The translations under genes and the position numbers were made by a program. DNA of 45,946 nt, taken from assembly GCA_021204045.1 (NCBI GenBank), contig JAJQAA010000062.1, forward strand, positions 1 to 45,946. The letters run 5' to 3'. Positions 8,501 through 15,455 of the stretch are shown here, piece by piece (positions within the stretch are counted from its first letter, which is position 1; every line of letters starts with the position of its first letter). This DNA comes from Clostridiales bacterium. GTDB taxonomy: Bacteria; Bacillota; Clostridia; Lachnospirales; Lachnospiraceae. The notes beneath the pieces are model-generated. The model did not search any database and was not told the origin of the DNA. It was given only the letters and a program-made list of their open reading frames with translations.

Positions 8501-11078
8501 GGAAATCAGCATCATCATAATAAAAATGATAAAGGTTGATATTATTAAGGAACGCAATCGCTCTTTTAATAGCCGCATCTGCTTCGGTTCTTGCTTCCTG
8601 CACATCAGAGTTTTTACAGGCGTTCTGATATGGGATGTCCCTGACAACCGTATCCAGCACAAAGGGTAGAAAATGCTCAAAAGGATCACGGAAAGCGGGA
8701 GGGGTCGTAGCCCGCTGTATTTCCGTTTCCTGGGCAGCCGCTTTTTGCTCCTCCGTATTATTCTTTGCCTCTCCGGAGCGAATCTCCGCAAGTTGTCCTT
8801 TCTCCTTGTCTGTAAGATATCTGTCTTCCTTTATCAGAGCGCTGATCCGCTTCGCCGCAATGCTCCATGACATTCTGACAGGGATACAGTCTATTTTTTT
8901 GAACGTGATTCCCTTACCATCGTGATCCTCAAAGCTATGGGATTTATTCGCAAACGCGCCGCTGTGGCCGCCTGTTCCATACTCGTCACGGAGAAAGTCC
9001 GCCAGTTCTTTCGCGGAGTGATCCTCTGTGAAATATGAATAAATCCGCCCTTTTCCTCCCGAAACAGAGCTTCCATGGGTCAGCGCCTCGTCAATTTCAT
9101 CCTCGGTAATGAAATATCCGGGCTGCGGCATCTCGGTCATATCAGAGGAATACTGCCTCCATGTCATTCCCAATTCCCGCAGGCTCCGATGCAGTTCCGG
9201 AACCTTGTGATAATGGAAACGAAGCACGCTCGGTTCCTGCTCATAGACCATGGTGAAAATCATCATGTCACGCGTCACTGCAGCCAACACTTCCGGATCA
9301 GCCAGTGCCTTTGCAAAACATGCGGTTTCGTCAGGATACCCGCCGCCACGGTACGGCTCCAGTGAAGTCAGCAGTCCTGCACCTTCTGTTATTTCCGAAA
9401 AATCATGCCGAAGATACCAGAGCTTCTCAGCGATCTGAGTGCGGGCATAACCCGGCGTTTCCTCGATCTCCACATTGGTGGCAAACTGACCATCGTCCAG
9501 CAACTCTCCAATGCGTTCTGCCGCATCCTCCCATGGCAGGAACATCCCTGGAGCTGCGTCTCTCGCGTGGTCGCCTGGCGCTAGCCAGATCCCTTCTTCC
9601 GCAAACCATACAGACAGCCTTTCGGAACCGGTAAATAGCCCCATGCCGCCCCGGTACTCCATTCGCAGGAACGCCGCCAGTTCCGTAACGGACTTTCCCT
9701 TCATATACTCGGCAGTGACGGCCATGCGGCTCTTATCGCTGCTGCCGCCCAGCCGGAGGACATTATCAATGTCATTTTGCGGGACGGAAAAAGCGGAGGG
9801 CATTTCGCTCTCCGCTTCCTGGTCGATAGCCTTGATCTGCTCTGCTTCTGTGGGGAAGAAAAGCGTCATCTGCTCATAAACCGGTTCCAATAAAGCTGCC
9901 TGTGAATCATTAACCCTTTCCGATTCTGTCTCCGGTTCCGGCTCCGGCATTTCCTTAGTCAGTTGTAAACCAGCTCTGTCAGTACGGTTTCCTCCGCCTG
10001 TGCTTTCAGGCTGTTCATATGCTGCACCCAGGCCATCTGCTGCGTCATCTTGTCCGGTGCCGGGTTCTTCTGCAGCAGCTCCTTCATCAGCTGATCGACC
10101 CTCCGGTGCGCCGTCTCGTCGATCTCCCTCAGATGCGGGAACAGCTGCTCGGTCATCGACAGGTCGCTGTACAGGATCGGACGGTGCTCTTTCAGGAATG
10201 CCCGGCGCATCCTGCCGTACTTGCCCAGCGGCTCCTGGCTGGTCTCTTTCAGTGTGATATTCGGGATCTGGTAATCCCCGTTCTGTCTGTAAGTCAGTTC
10301 CATAGTCTCTACTCCTTTCCATGCGTCTGCTGCGTTCATAGCTGCGAATCGTAATTTCGATTTCCCGGAAGATCTGTCCGGATACCTCGCTGACCGCCGT
10401 CCCCAGGGCATTGACAGCTTTTCGGGTATTATAATCGAAGATCGCTGAAAAATCATCCGCTTCAAAATAATCATCCGGATTTCCCATACAGCGGCTTAAA
10501 ATCTCATATTTGATACTTGGCGTCGCCGCGTTGAGGAAAGACATCCTCCTGTTGTCTTCATCATACTCCTCCAGGAAGCTGTCCGCAACCATATCGGCAA
10601 ATTCATCCTCATGATCCTGCCAGTAGTCAATCGCCATCCAGCTGGCAATATTTTCGATCTGTACATCAAACGGTGCTGCAGAAGACACATCAAATACCGC
10701 CGACAGTGCTTCCTGCACCGGCCGCACATACTCATCCTCCAGCCTCCAGAGGTTGACATCACGAGAGTTCTTCCGTTCCCCTGTGTCCGCAACATCAAAG
10801 ACATAACGAAGCCGCGGATAGTCTCCACTGTTATCAATCAGAGCGATACCACTGGAACCGCGCTTCACATAACGCCGCATGGTATCGTTCCACAAATCAT
10901 AAGCAGCGCAGGCCGTAGCATCTGGACGCTGGGCAAAGATCATCATCTGGTCTTCAAACGAATATTTGCTCATGCGGCCGGCGGTCTTAAGGAAAGCCGT
11001 CCACCTCTCCCGGCTTCTTGTCAGTCCGGCGGTGGTATCCTCGGCCATCGCGCTGTAATATTCAAGTTTTGCAGGCAT
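2568..11078 (-). CDS. Giant polyvalent protein: ArdC-like N-terminus, N6-adenine methylase, SNF2 helicase
   Basis: The 2836-aa protein is typical of Tn1549-family elements. The N-terminus (about 7-90) resembles the ArdC antirestriction N-domain. Residues 259-374 form an Arg/Gly/Pro/Asp-rich linker that encodes TnpV in another frame. Next come two related units (near D-I-D-N-V-L and D-E-I-D-E-A-L) and YodL/LPD-like modules. A class I methylase follows, with motif I EPSMGVGNFFG (about 1341) and motif IV GNVPFG (about 1404), and then an SNF2-type helicase with HEVGAGKT (about 2019), DESH (about 2180) and QRNGRIIRQG (about 2506). Such proteins are thought to travel with DNA and protect it from restriction. 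The tail carries the shared ERSSVLDEL motif. The ATG has GGAGGAGG upstream. Confidence 0.93.
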   Translation of the reverse strand: MPAKLEYYSAMAEDTTAGLTRSRERWTAFLKTAGRMSKYSFEDQMMIFAQRPDATACAAYDLWNDTMRRYVKRGSSGIALIDNSGDYPRLRYVFDVADTGERKNSRDVNLWRLEDEYVRPVQEALSAVFDVSSAAPFDVQIENIASWMAIDYWQDHEDEFADMVADSFLEEYDEDNRRMSFLNAATPSIKYEILSRCMGNPDDYFEADDFSAIFDYNTRKAVNALGTAVSEVSGQIFREIEITIRSYERSRRMERSRDYGTDLQTERGLPDPEYHTERDQPGAAGQVRQDAPGIPERAPSDPVQRPVDDRAAVPASEGDRRDGAPEGRSADEGAAAEEPGTGQDDAADGLGAAYEQPESTGGGNRTDRAGLQLTKEMPEPEPETESERVNDSQAALLEPVYEQMTLFFPTEAEQIKAIDQEAESEMPSAFSVPQNDIDNVLRLGGSSDKSRMAVTAEYMKGKSVTELAAFLRMEYRGGMGLFTGSERLSVWFAEEGIWLAPGDHARDAAPGMFLPWEDAAERIGELLDDGQFATNVEIEETPGYARTQIAEKLWYLRHDFSEITEGAGLLTSLEPYRGGGYPDETACFAKALADPEVLAAVTRDMMIFTMVYEQEPSVLRFHYHKVPELHRSLRELGMTWRQYSSDMTEMPQPGYFITEDEIDEALTHGSSVSGGKGRIYSYFTEDHSAKELADFLRDEYGTGGHSGAFANKSHSFEDHDGKGITFKKIDCIPVRMSWSIAAKRISALIKEDRYLTDKEKGQLAEIRSGEAKNNTEEQKAAAQETEIQRATTPPAFRDPFEHFLPFVLDTVVRDIPYQNACKNSDVQEARTEADAAIKRAIAFLNNINLYHFYYDDADFHARMNQAVFNETYYQLRIRPLYEGKDEQQEDDPFPDIDPVAVREELERRGIVNGELVDPDKESSFVRQVMADVERIAAEEAENQDRFHVIETEFGSDGAYSIWDDQTGDYYVDIDGNHVYFSDRWVAEDYRDELIERAQEAAARSPLERAKELLDEYYMEEFSVPADLSDMSRIGIGYTTITDEDIPIEASVNLEDFKLERYLNGVLFDTRQYGSQEELVSKELEYLDFDKLMDATDDEIEEVMAQTSEASEELTEDTPEQEEMPEFSYHVGDTVYLEDGKAFTIESIGMFDVQLRDPSLSYPVFRAESRENFLRLVERYPQNSQAEVTEETVAVYPGEETRLAYDVEVRRLHFDEPEREQSQLPAHNFRITDDHLGEGGPKQKYARNVEAIRTLFTLEEEKRNATPEEQEILSQYVGWGGIADAFDPNKTGWEQEYQELKALLPEHEYEMARGSTLNAHYTSPTVIKAIYEAVGNMGFTGGNILEPSMGVGNFFGLLPDTMAGSRLYGVELDSITGRIAQKLYPHANIKVAGFETTDRRDFYDLAVGNVPFGQYKVSDKPYDKLGFSIHNYFFAKALDQVRPGGVVAFVTSRYTMDAKSPDVRRYLVQRAELLGAIRLPNNAFKANAGTEVVSDIIFLQKRDHPIDIDQDWIHLDLSPEGYPVNRYFVDHPEMILGTLTEESTQYGVDITVAPILGAELSEQLHEAVSHIRGSYQAVEMEYGEPEESTKTLPADPDVKNYSFTVVDGEVYFRENSVMRLVELNETAKARVRGLVELRQVVNELIDYQMEDYSEENIHEKQEELNTAYDAYTAKYGLINSRGNAQAFSDDSSYYLLCSLENIDEDGQLISKADMFTKRTIRPERKVTSVDTPSEALAVSIGEHGKVDLPYMAELLGTPGEYASITEELRGVIFKDPVASEEPEAGWQTTDEYLSGNVREKLRIAQMAAEKDSAFSVNVEALIKAQPKELGASEIDVRLGATWVDKRYIQQFMQETFELPFYLRRSIEVKFSPLTAEWQVTGKSSISRHDVAAYATYGTERANAYRILEDTLNLKDVRIYDTIEDIDGKQKRVLNKKETTLAQQKQQAIKDAFQEWVWKDPARREALCKKYNELFNSTRPREYDGSHIRFGGMNPDIKLRPHQQNAIAHVLYGGNTLLAHEVGAGKTFEMAASAMESKRLGLCQKSLFVVPNHLTLQWANEFLQLYPSAKLLVASKKDFETANRKKFCARIATGDYDAVIIGHSQFEKIPVSAERQERLLREQIDEITDALSEMKYQRGENFSIKQMEKTRKSLQARLDKLLAADRKDDVITFEQLGVDRLFVDESHFYKNLFLFTKMRNVAGLSTSEAQKSQDMFMKCRYMDEITGGRGVVFATGTPVSNSMTELYTVMRYLQYGTLQQKGLTHFDCWASTFGETQTAIELAPEGTGYCARTRFAKFFNLPELMNMFKEVADIKTSDQLDLPVPDAKFETVVVQPSEHQKAMVANLSERAAKVHSGAVDPSEDNMLKITSDGRKLGLDQRLMNPLLPDDPNSKLNACVNNVLRIWEEGKEKKLTQLLFCDLSTPKKDGSFNVYDDIRSKLIAAGVPEQEVAFIHTADTEAKKKELFAKVRNGQVRVLLGSTQKMGAGTNVQDRLIAVHHLDVGWRPSDMTQRNGRIIRQGNSNREVQVYQYVTEGTFDAYLYQTLENKQKFISQIMTSKSPVRSCDDVDEQALSYAEIKALCAGNPLIKEKMDLDIEVARLKVLKADHLSQRYRLEDKLLKYFPAEMESQNRYIRGFTEDIKTVEAHPQIKDGFVGMKVGDKTYTEKKDAGEAILAMCKQVKGEETVSLGEYRGFKMSLSFNFLSSEFEVILKGSMSHRVALGSDARGNLTRIDNVLSAIPTRLQHAEEQLENLTNQQEAARIEVKKPFAQEAELAEKSARLAELDAELNMDDHHSVREEASEEQEGGERSSVLDELKAKAEMVPPPQRSTGKEQSL
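9959..10303 (-). CDS. tnpV: TnpV-like protein encoded inside the methylase-helicase gene (different frame)
   Basis: A 114-aa frame starts MELTYRQNGDYQIPNITL, continues with LGKYGRMRRAFLKEHRP and ends TVLTELVYN. These are the diagnostic blocks of the TnpV family (N-terminal G-D-Y-x-I-P, central Y-G-R-M-R-R-x-[FY]-L-K-E-H-R-P, C-terminal E-x-V-x-x-E-[LI]-[VI]-Y). The ATG at 10303 is preceded by AAAGGAG eight bases upstream, so it can be translated independently. It lies wholly inside the giant gene, in the frame shifted by one base, opposite its disordered linker (residues about 259-374). Function of TnpV is unknown. Both products look genuine: the linker matches those I remember in homologues, and the TnpV sequence is too family-like to be chance. 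Confidence 0.85.
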   Translation of the reverse strand: MELTYRQNGDYQIPNITLKETSQEPLGKYGRMRRAFLKEHRPILYSDLSMTEQLFPHLREIDETAHRRVDQLMKELLQKNPAPDKMTQQMAWVQHMNSLKAQAEETVLTELVYN

Positions 11079-11095
11079 ATCCGCCTCCTCCTTCC

Positions 11096-11308
11096 TTACG
11101 GGTCAATATCCGGATACAGGGGAAGTGCATCGAACTCCTCATCCGTAATCTTTTCCAGTTTATCCAGTACAGAATCTGTGAGAACACGCAGCTGACGCTC
11201 CGATTTTGTCAGCTCCCCTCGCATGATATTTAATGCCGCTATCAGCCCTCGGCGTGTGCCGGGACTGTAGAGCATCATCAGTGTCAGTTCTTTCCCTGTG
11301 AAATTCAT
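11096..11308 (-). CDS. TTRAP-type transposon-transfer assisting protein
   Basis: The 70-aa protein starts MNFTGKELTLMMLY and has the family's L-x-K-L-E-K-[IM]-T-D-E-E-F-D-A-L-x-L-Y block near its C-terminus. TTRAP proteins are encoded beside the SNF2-methylase in many CTn elements and are only annotated by association with transfer. The start overlaps the stop of the YodL/DUF4316 gene by four bases (ATGA), with AAAGAGG six bases upstream. The stop is 17 bases before the giant gene's ATG. Biochemical role unknown. Confidence 0.85.
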   Translation of the reverse strand: MNFTGKELTLMMLYSPGTRRGLIAALNIMRGELTKSERQLRVLTDSVLDKLEKITDEEFDALPLYPDIDP

Positions 11309-11883
11309 TCCAGACCTCTTTCCTCTCTGTGTTTTACCGGCTTCATCGGTATTTCCGATTCCGGCATATTTTTCAGCTTTTCCAGGACGGAAGACCGCTC
11401 CTCATTGACAGCTTCTTTCCTTCCATTATTCAGGATGCCGTCCAGCATGGAATAGTCATCCTCCATTGCCATTTCTGCATTTTTCAAATGGTTTTCCGGG
11501 TGAAAATGGGGAAGCTCCCGGAAGCCGATGCTGTCCACATAATAACAGGTTACAACACCAGCCTGTTTCAGCGCCACGATGTCGCTGACAGATAGCGAGT
11601 GCCCGGTATAATCCGCTGGATGGTCAATATTGAATTTCATATAAAGTTCATCCAGACTGGTGCCTGCCGGGAGCCTGCCTGTGTATACCACTGCGTAATG
11701 ATCAACTTCCGGCTCCCTGCCCTGCTTTGCCAGCCAGGTATCATTCATAAAACGGTCATTTGTCGTCTCGTCCGTTCGCTTCAGCTGCAAAATCGCATAG
11801 CTGTCGGTCTGGCTCTCCAAAAAAGCCTGAAGGTTCTCCTGGCTTTTCGCACCGTGTACCTCATCCCACGCCTGAATATTCAT
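11305..11883 (-). CDS. YodL/DUF4316-type element protein with SVL tail motif
   Basis: This 192-aa protein begins with a YodL-like unit (AILQLKRTDETTNDRFMNDTWL, shortened here to its core: Y-A-I-L-Q-L-K-R-T-D-E-T) that pairs in this family with a DUF4316 segment (about 80-130, with L-x-V-S-D-I-V-A-L and V-D-S-I-G-F-x-E-L). The C-terminal 31 residues start ERSSVLEKL, nearly the same as the tail of the giant protein. It overlaps its neighbours on both sides by four bases, so it sits in a tightly coupled operon. YodL domains occur in polyvalent proteins thought to enter the recipient; a role in defence evasion is inference. Confidence 0.82.
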   Translation of the reverse strand: MNIQAWDEVHGAKSQENLQAFLESQTDSYAILQLKRTDETTNDRFMNDTWLAKQGREPEVDHYAVVYTGRLPAGTSLDELYMKFNIDHPADYTGHSLSVSDIVALKQAGVVTCYYVDSIGFRELPHFHPENHLKNAEMAMEDDYSMLDGILNNGRKEAVNEERSSVLEKLKNMPESEIPMKPVKHREERGLE

Positions 11884-13940
11884 CTCGTTCCCCCTTTCTC
11901 CATCTGGAACTGTACCCTGCCGTTTTCATCAATCGCCATGAAAATCGTGGCGTCAAAATTCTTATCCAGCCGCCTGGAATAACAGTCCTTCATGCGAATG
12001 GAACCATTTTTCAGGAGTTTCCTGGCAACACTCTCACTCAAGTGCTTCCCAATCGCTTCAAAATACCGGTTATTCTTCCAGAGTACAAAGCTACAGTCAC
12101 GGCCAGAACAGGACCAGGACTTCGGCCGCTCCACCACATCCGCGCCGCAGATCGGGCATTTTCCCAGAGATTTTCCTGTATCCGGCATGAACACAGCGGC
12201 ATCCTTTACCACCTGATAATTGTCTACCAGATCCGATACCATTGCATTGATCTCGGTCATAAAAGATTCCGGAGAATACTCCCCGCGCTCAATTTTCAGC
12301 AGTTTTTCCTCCCAGTCTGCCGTCATGGATGCAGACTGGAGCTGCTCCGGCAGAACCGTGATCAGAGCAGCACCTTTCTCGGTGGGAATCAGGTTCTTGG
12401 CCTTCTTATCGCCTTGCCGCTCCAGGAATCCTCTTGTCACTAAACGCTCGATAATTCCGGCACGGGTGGCCGGGGTGCCGATCCCTTTGCGTTCCACCTC
12501 GCCCGGCATCTCGTCCTCACCTGCTCTCTCCATGGCCGAAAGAAGGGTGTCCTCCGTATAATGAGCCTTCGGTTTGGTCTGCCCCTCTTTCGTTTCTGCA
12601 GATCGTACAGGGAAACTGTCTCCCACCTTCATGGCCGGAAGCGGGGTTTCTGCTTTATCTGTTTTACCCGGTTTTTCTATTGCCTTCCAGCCGGCATCCA
12701 ATACGGCTTTTCCTTTCACGGTAAAGGTTTCTTCTGCACACAGGAACTCTGCAACAGTCTCCGCATATCGGTATGGCGGCGCGACAGATGCAAGCAGCCT
12801 GGTCGCTATCAGACGAAGAATTTCCCGTTCCCCCGGAGGGAGTGCAGACAAATCAGCCTGTTCTGCACTTATAGTAGGAATAATCGCGTGGTGATCGCTG
12901 ACCTTCTTACTGTTAATCACCGGTTTTACCGCAATCCCATCCGGCACAAGCTTTCCGGTCAGCTTTGCAGCCACACCAGCCAGGGCAGGAACCTTTTCCT
13001 CCATATCATCCGTCAGATACCGGCTGTCCGTCCGGGGATAGGTGACCAGCTTCTTCTCGTAAAGGGACTGTGTGTAATCCAACGTCTGCTGTGCGGTAAA
13101 TCCCAGCAGCCGGTTGGCGTCCCGCTGAAGACTGGTCAAATCATACAGTGCCGGCGCTTTTTCGCTTTTCTCTTTACGTTCACATTTCGTAACGACAGCT
13201 GTACCGTCGGCACAGGAACCGGAGATTGCTTCCGCATCCGACTTCTCCTTAATCCTTCCACTTGCAGCCGTCACATGATTCTCCAGGATAAGGTTAACCG
13301 TAAAGAATTTTTCCGGCTGGAAAGCATCGATCTCCGCCTCGCGCAGCACAGCCATCGCCAGAGTAGGCGAAACCACCCTCCCCACATGGAGCGTCCGGCC
13401 GTAAAGGACAGAAAAAAGCCGGGTAGCGTTCATTCCGACAATCCAGTCGGCACGCTCCCGGCACAATGCGGCTTCATATAAGCGGTCATATTCACTTCCC
13501 GGTTTCAGATTGGCAAAACCATCCCGGATGGCGCTGTCCTCCATACTGGAAATCCAGAGCCGGAAGAAAGGCTTTTTACAGCCACACTGATGATAAACCA
13601 GTCGGAAAATCAACTCCCCCTCGCGTCCGGCATCTGTCGCACAGACAATCTCCGTGACATCTTTCCGCTTCATCAGCTGTTTCAGGATATCAAACTGTTT
13701 CCTGGTACCGGCAGACACCTTGTATTTCCATTCCGCGGGAAGAATCGGCAGATCTTCTTTTGACCACTTTTTATAGCGCGGATCGTAAGCATCCGGTTCC
13801 GCCAGTTCCACCAGATGGCCGACGCACCAGCTCACCAGATACCCATTCCCCTCGACATATCCGTCTCCCCGTTTCTTCGCTCCCAGCACCCTCGCAATGC
13901 TCTGGGCGACAGATGGTTTCTCCGCGATCACAATCCGCAT
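11880..13940 (-). CDS. topB: DNA topoisomerase III (type IA), element-encoded
   Basis: About 686 residues (ATG at 13940; a GTG at 13946 is also possible). It starts MRIVIAEKPSVAQSIA, the TOPRIM opening with its catalytic Glu. The acidic TOPRIM motif is C-A-T-D-A-G-R-E-G-E (around 105) and the active-site Tyr is in VTYPRTDSRYL (Tyr about 301). A C-terminal zinc ribbon (C-P-I-C-G-x(11)-C-x4-C) is present. Type IA enzymes pass and decatenate single strands; element-borne copies are thought to process transfer or replication intermediates. Translation is coupled to the 76-aa gene upstream by overlapping stop and start codons, and to the YodL gene downstream by ATGA. Confidence 0.93.
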   Translation of the reverse strand: MRIVIAEKPSVAQSIARVLGAKKRGDGYVEGNGYLVSWCVGHLVELAEPDAYDPRYKKWSKEDLPILPAEWKYKVSAGTRKQFDILKQLMKRKDVTEIVCATDAGREGELIFRLVYHQCGCKKPFFRLWISSMEDSAIRDGFANLKPGSEYDRLYEAALCRERADWIVGMNATRLFSVLYGRTLHVGRVVSPTLAMAVLREAEIDAFQPEKFFTVNLILENHVTAASGRIKEKSDAEAISGSCADGTAVVTKCERKEKSEKAPALYDLTSLQRDANRLLGFTAQQTLDYTQSLYEKKLVTYPRTDSRYLTDDMEEKVPALAGVAAKLTGKLVPDGIAVKPVINSKKVSDHHAIIPTISAEQADLSALPPGEREILRLIATRLLASVAPPYRYAETVAEFLCAEETFTVKGKAVLDAGWKAIEKPGKTDKAETPLPAMKVGDSFPVRSAETKEGQTKPKAHYTEDTLLSAMERAGEDEMPGEVERKGIGTPATRAGIIERLVTRGFLERQGDKKAKNLIPTEKGAALITVLPEQLQSASMTADWEEKLLKIERGEYSPESFMTEINAMVSDLVDNYQVVKDAAVFMPDTGKSLGKCPICGADVVERPKSWSCSGRDCSFVLWKNNRYFEAIGKHLSESVARKLLKNGSIRMKDCYSRRLDKNFDATIFMAIDENGRVQFQMEKGGTR

Positions 13941-13942
13941 AA

Positions 13943-14173
13943 TCACATCACCATCCCCTCTGCGTCGTCATCATCCTCATCTTCCTCATCCAGCCATTCA
14001 TAATCAAGACCGTCTTCGTCATCTTCCTCTATTTCCGTAAGAGTCATCTTCTGTTTCTTTTTCCTCAGTTTTTTAATGTGACAACCGATGTCCTCCGCAA
14101 CGACAACACCAACATAGACCATATCGAAAATAGCAACTACTGTCAGCAAAGTTTTCACCTGATTCATTTTCAT
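13943..14173 (-). CDS. Small single-pass membrane protein with acidic tail
   Basis: The 76-aa protein has one hydrophobic segment (about residues 8-27), a short basic patch (KKLRKKKQK) and a strongly acidic tail of Asp/Glu ending EGMVM. That arrangement suggests membrane insertion with a cytosolic charged tail. It directly precedes topB with overlapping codons. I do not recognise a named family. Confidence 0.65.
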   Translation of the reverse strand: MKMNQVKTLLTVVAIFDMVYVGVVVAEDIGCHIKKLRKKKQKMTLTEIEEDDEDGLDYEWLDEEDEDDDDAEGMVM

Positions 14174-14224
14174 TCTGTATCCTCCATATCATCATTTTTT
14201 TGTTCTGTCCGCATTTAGAAACGC

Positions 14225-14261
14225 AAAAAAAGACATTCCGGATAAAGTCTCCATGAATGCC
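14225..14261 (-). terminator. Terminator after the Cys-rich VLP gene
   Basis: Minus-strand stem GGCATTC / GAATGTC (seven pairs, one G-U), with inner GGA/TCC pairing, followed by TTTTTTT. It lies about 50 bases after the stop codon at 14308. Confidence 0.7.
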
Positions 14262-14307
14262 GCTTTTACTGTCATTTTCCCCTTATAAAATCAGGGGTTT
14301 TCAGCCC

Positions 14308-14718
14308 CTAATTGCGGACAGTGTGCCTTTTTCTCCACTTCCGTTCCCGGTTCTGTTCCCTTCTTACCGCTGCCGCACAGGCCGGGCAATACTTGTTCCT
14401 GTTCGATCCGGAGACAAACCCTGCACCGCACTTCACGCACCATCTCAGCGTAATATCTTTGAAAATTTCCGCTTCCAGTTCTGGAAATGCCGGAAGTACC
14501 GCGTTGCGAAACCACCGGCAGCCAACGGAATAAGAAATCCGCTGCGGACAAGTATGCTCATCTCCATCATCCAGCAGGATGCAGTTCCCTTTTTCACAAT
14601 TACAGCAGTATTTCTGAATCATTTTTGCTGCCTGCCTCTGCTGACTGGGAGTCATCTCATACAGCGATCCATCCGCTTTCCTCTCCACCGGCGGCCCATA
14701 TCGTGAACCCTGCTCCAC
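14308..14718 (-). CDS. Cysteine-rich VLP-family protein
   Basis: The 136-aa protein has an N-terminal segment (MTPSQQRQAAKMIQKYCCNCEKGNC) with a C-C-x-C-x4-C cluster, a middle C-P-Q-R-I-S-Y-S-V-G-C-x-W-F block, and a C-terminal zinc-finger-like C-V-K-C-G...C-P-A-C. This layout matches the cysteine-rich VLP proteins carried by CTn elements. Those are of unknown function; metal binding and nucleic-acid contact are likely from the Cys pattern and basic tail (RERKWRKRH). The start is GTG at 14718 with GGAGG about 11 bases upstream. A terminator on each side makes it a single-gene unit. Confidence 0.82.
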   Translation of the reverse strand: MEQGSRYGPPVERKADGSLYEMTPSQQRQAAKMIQKYCCNCEKGNCILLDDGDEHTCPQRISYSVGCRWFRNAVLPAFPELEAEIFKDITLRWCVKCGAGFVSGSNRNKYCPACAAAVRREQNRERKWRKRHTVRN

Positions 14719-14738
14719 TTGTTACATCACCTCCAATC

Positions 14739-14772
14739 CAAAAAAGCCCACATGATTTTCAGTCATGTGAGC
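14739..14772 (-). terminator. Terminator upstream of the Cys-rich VLP gene
   Basis: Minus-strand stem GCTCACATGA / TCATGTGGGC (ten pairs including G-U) with a seven-base loop, then TTTTTT. It ends just before the ribosome binding site of the GTG-started gene. Confidence 0.75.
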
Positions 14773-14790
14773 AATGTATCATCTTTATAT

Positions 14791-14871
14791 TTAACTAACT
14801 TCAAAAAATACATTCTCCGTTTTAGTTAACAAAAACCCCGAAAATACAACTTTTCCGGGATCTTTGTTAAC
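14791..14871. repeat. Nested inverted repeats and terminator below the cargo patch
   Basis: GTTAACAAA (14825-14833) pairs with TTTGTTAAC (14863-14871). Inside it, CCCGGAAAA/TTTTCGGGG (minus strand, one bulge) is followed by TTTTT, a rho-independent terminator for the cargo genes. Another pair, TTAACTAA (14791-14798) and TTAGTTAA (14822-14829), overlaps the first. Three copies of TTAGTCAAG-like sequence lie next to it (14887-14896, 14900-14908, 14920-14928). Confidence 0.6.
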
Positions 14872-14924
14872 CACTTTCATATCTTTCTTGGACTAATTTC
14901 TTGACTAAACCTCTTATTCCTTGA

Positions 14925-15433
14925 CTAACCTGAACTACATTGTTTTGATAACAAACCATTCAGCATGAACAAGAAGATCCCGTCCACAGACATTTTGCCG
15001 CTGAATACCCGGTAAATCACCGGTCTTTCATGGCGTTGTCCGACCTTCCTGGCAGTAGGATAGTCTCCGGACAGATGCACATACAGTCGCGACATCGGGA
15101 GTAATCCCTGTATATCTATCAAAGCAACAGATTTTTCTCTGGTTCCGTGATACAGGATTTCCAGCGGCGTTACCTGCTCCAGTTCCACATCCACGGGAAT
15201 AGAGTAACCCTGATTGGCACGGATCAGTGTTTTATCTTCATTAAAAGAATATCTCTGTTTTTCATCTTCCCTGACAATCTGCTCCAAGGTCTTCATTGTC
15301 AACGGACGCATCCGGTTGATTCCTGCAATCAACTCGTCCTCATTTACCCATCCATGCTCATTTACGCAATGCTAATCACTTCCGGCATGTAGTGCAAAAT
15401 CTTGTTATATTTGCTCGTTTTCTATAATGACAT
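14925..15433 (-). pseudogene. kptA: Decayed RNA 2'-phosphotransferase (Tpt1/KptA)
   Basis: The 14925-15332 frame contains KptA blocks: DELIAGIN, K-T-L-I-R-A-N-Q-G, I-L-Y-H-G-T, G-L-L-P-M-S-R-x-Y-V-H-L-S and A-x-K-V-G-Q-R-H. KptA removes the 2'-phosphate left by certain RNA ligases. Several lesions are visible. The N-terminal part (KTSKYNKILHYMPEVISIA) is in another frame and runs into TAA at about 15364, consistent with a one-base loss before NEHGW. The candidate ATG at 15433 is followed after two more codons by TAG. The catalytic Q-G-H-S has become Q-G-Y-S. The C-terminus after GKMSVDG departs from the family. It is therefore a degraded cargo gene. Confidence 0.75.
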
Positions 15434-15455
15434 TATTTTCAATTTAATATATTAA

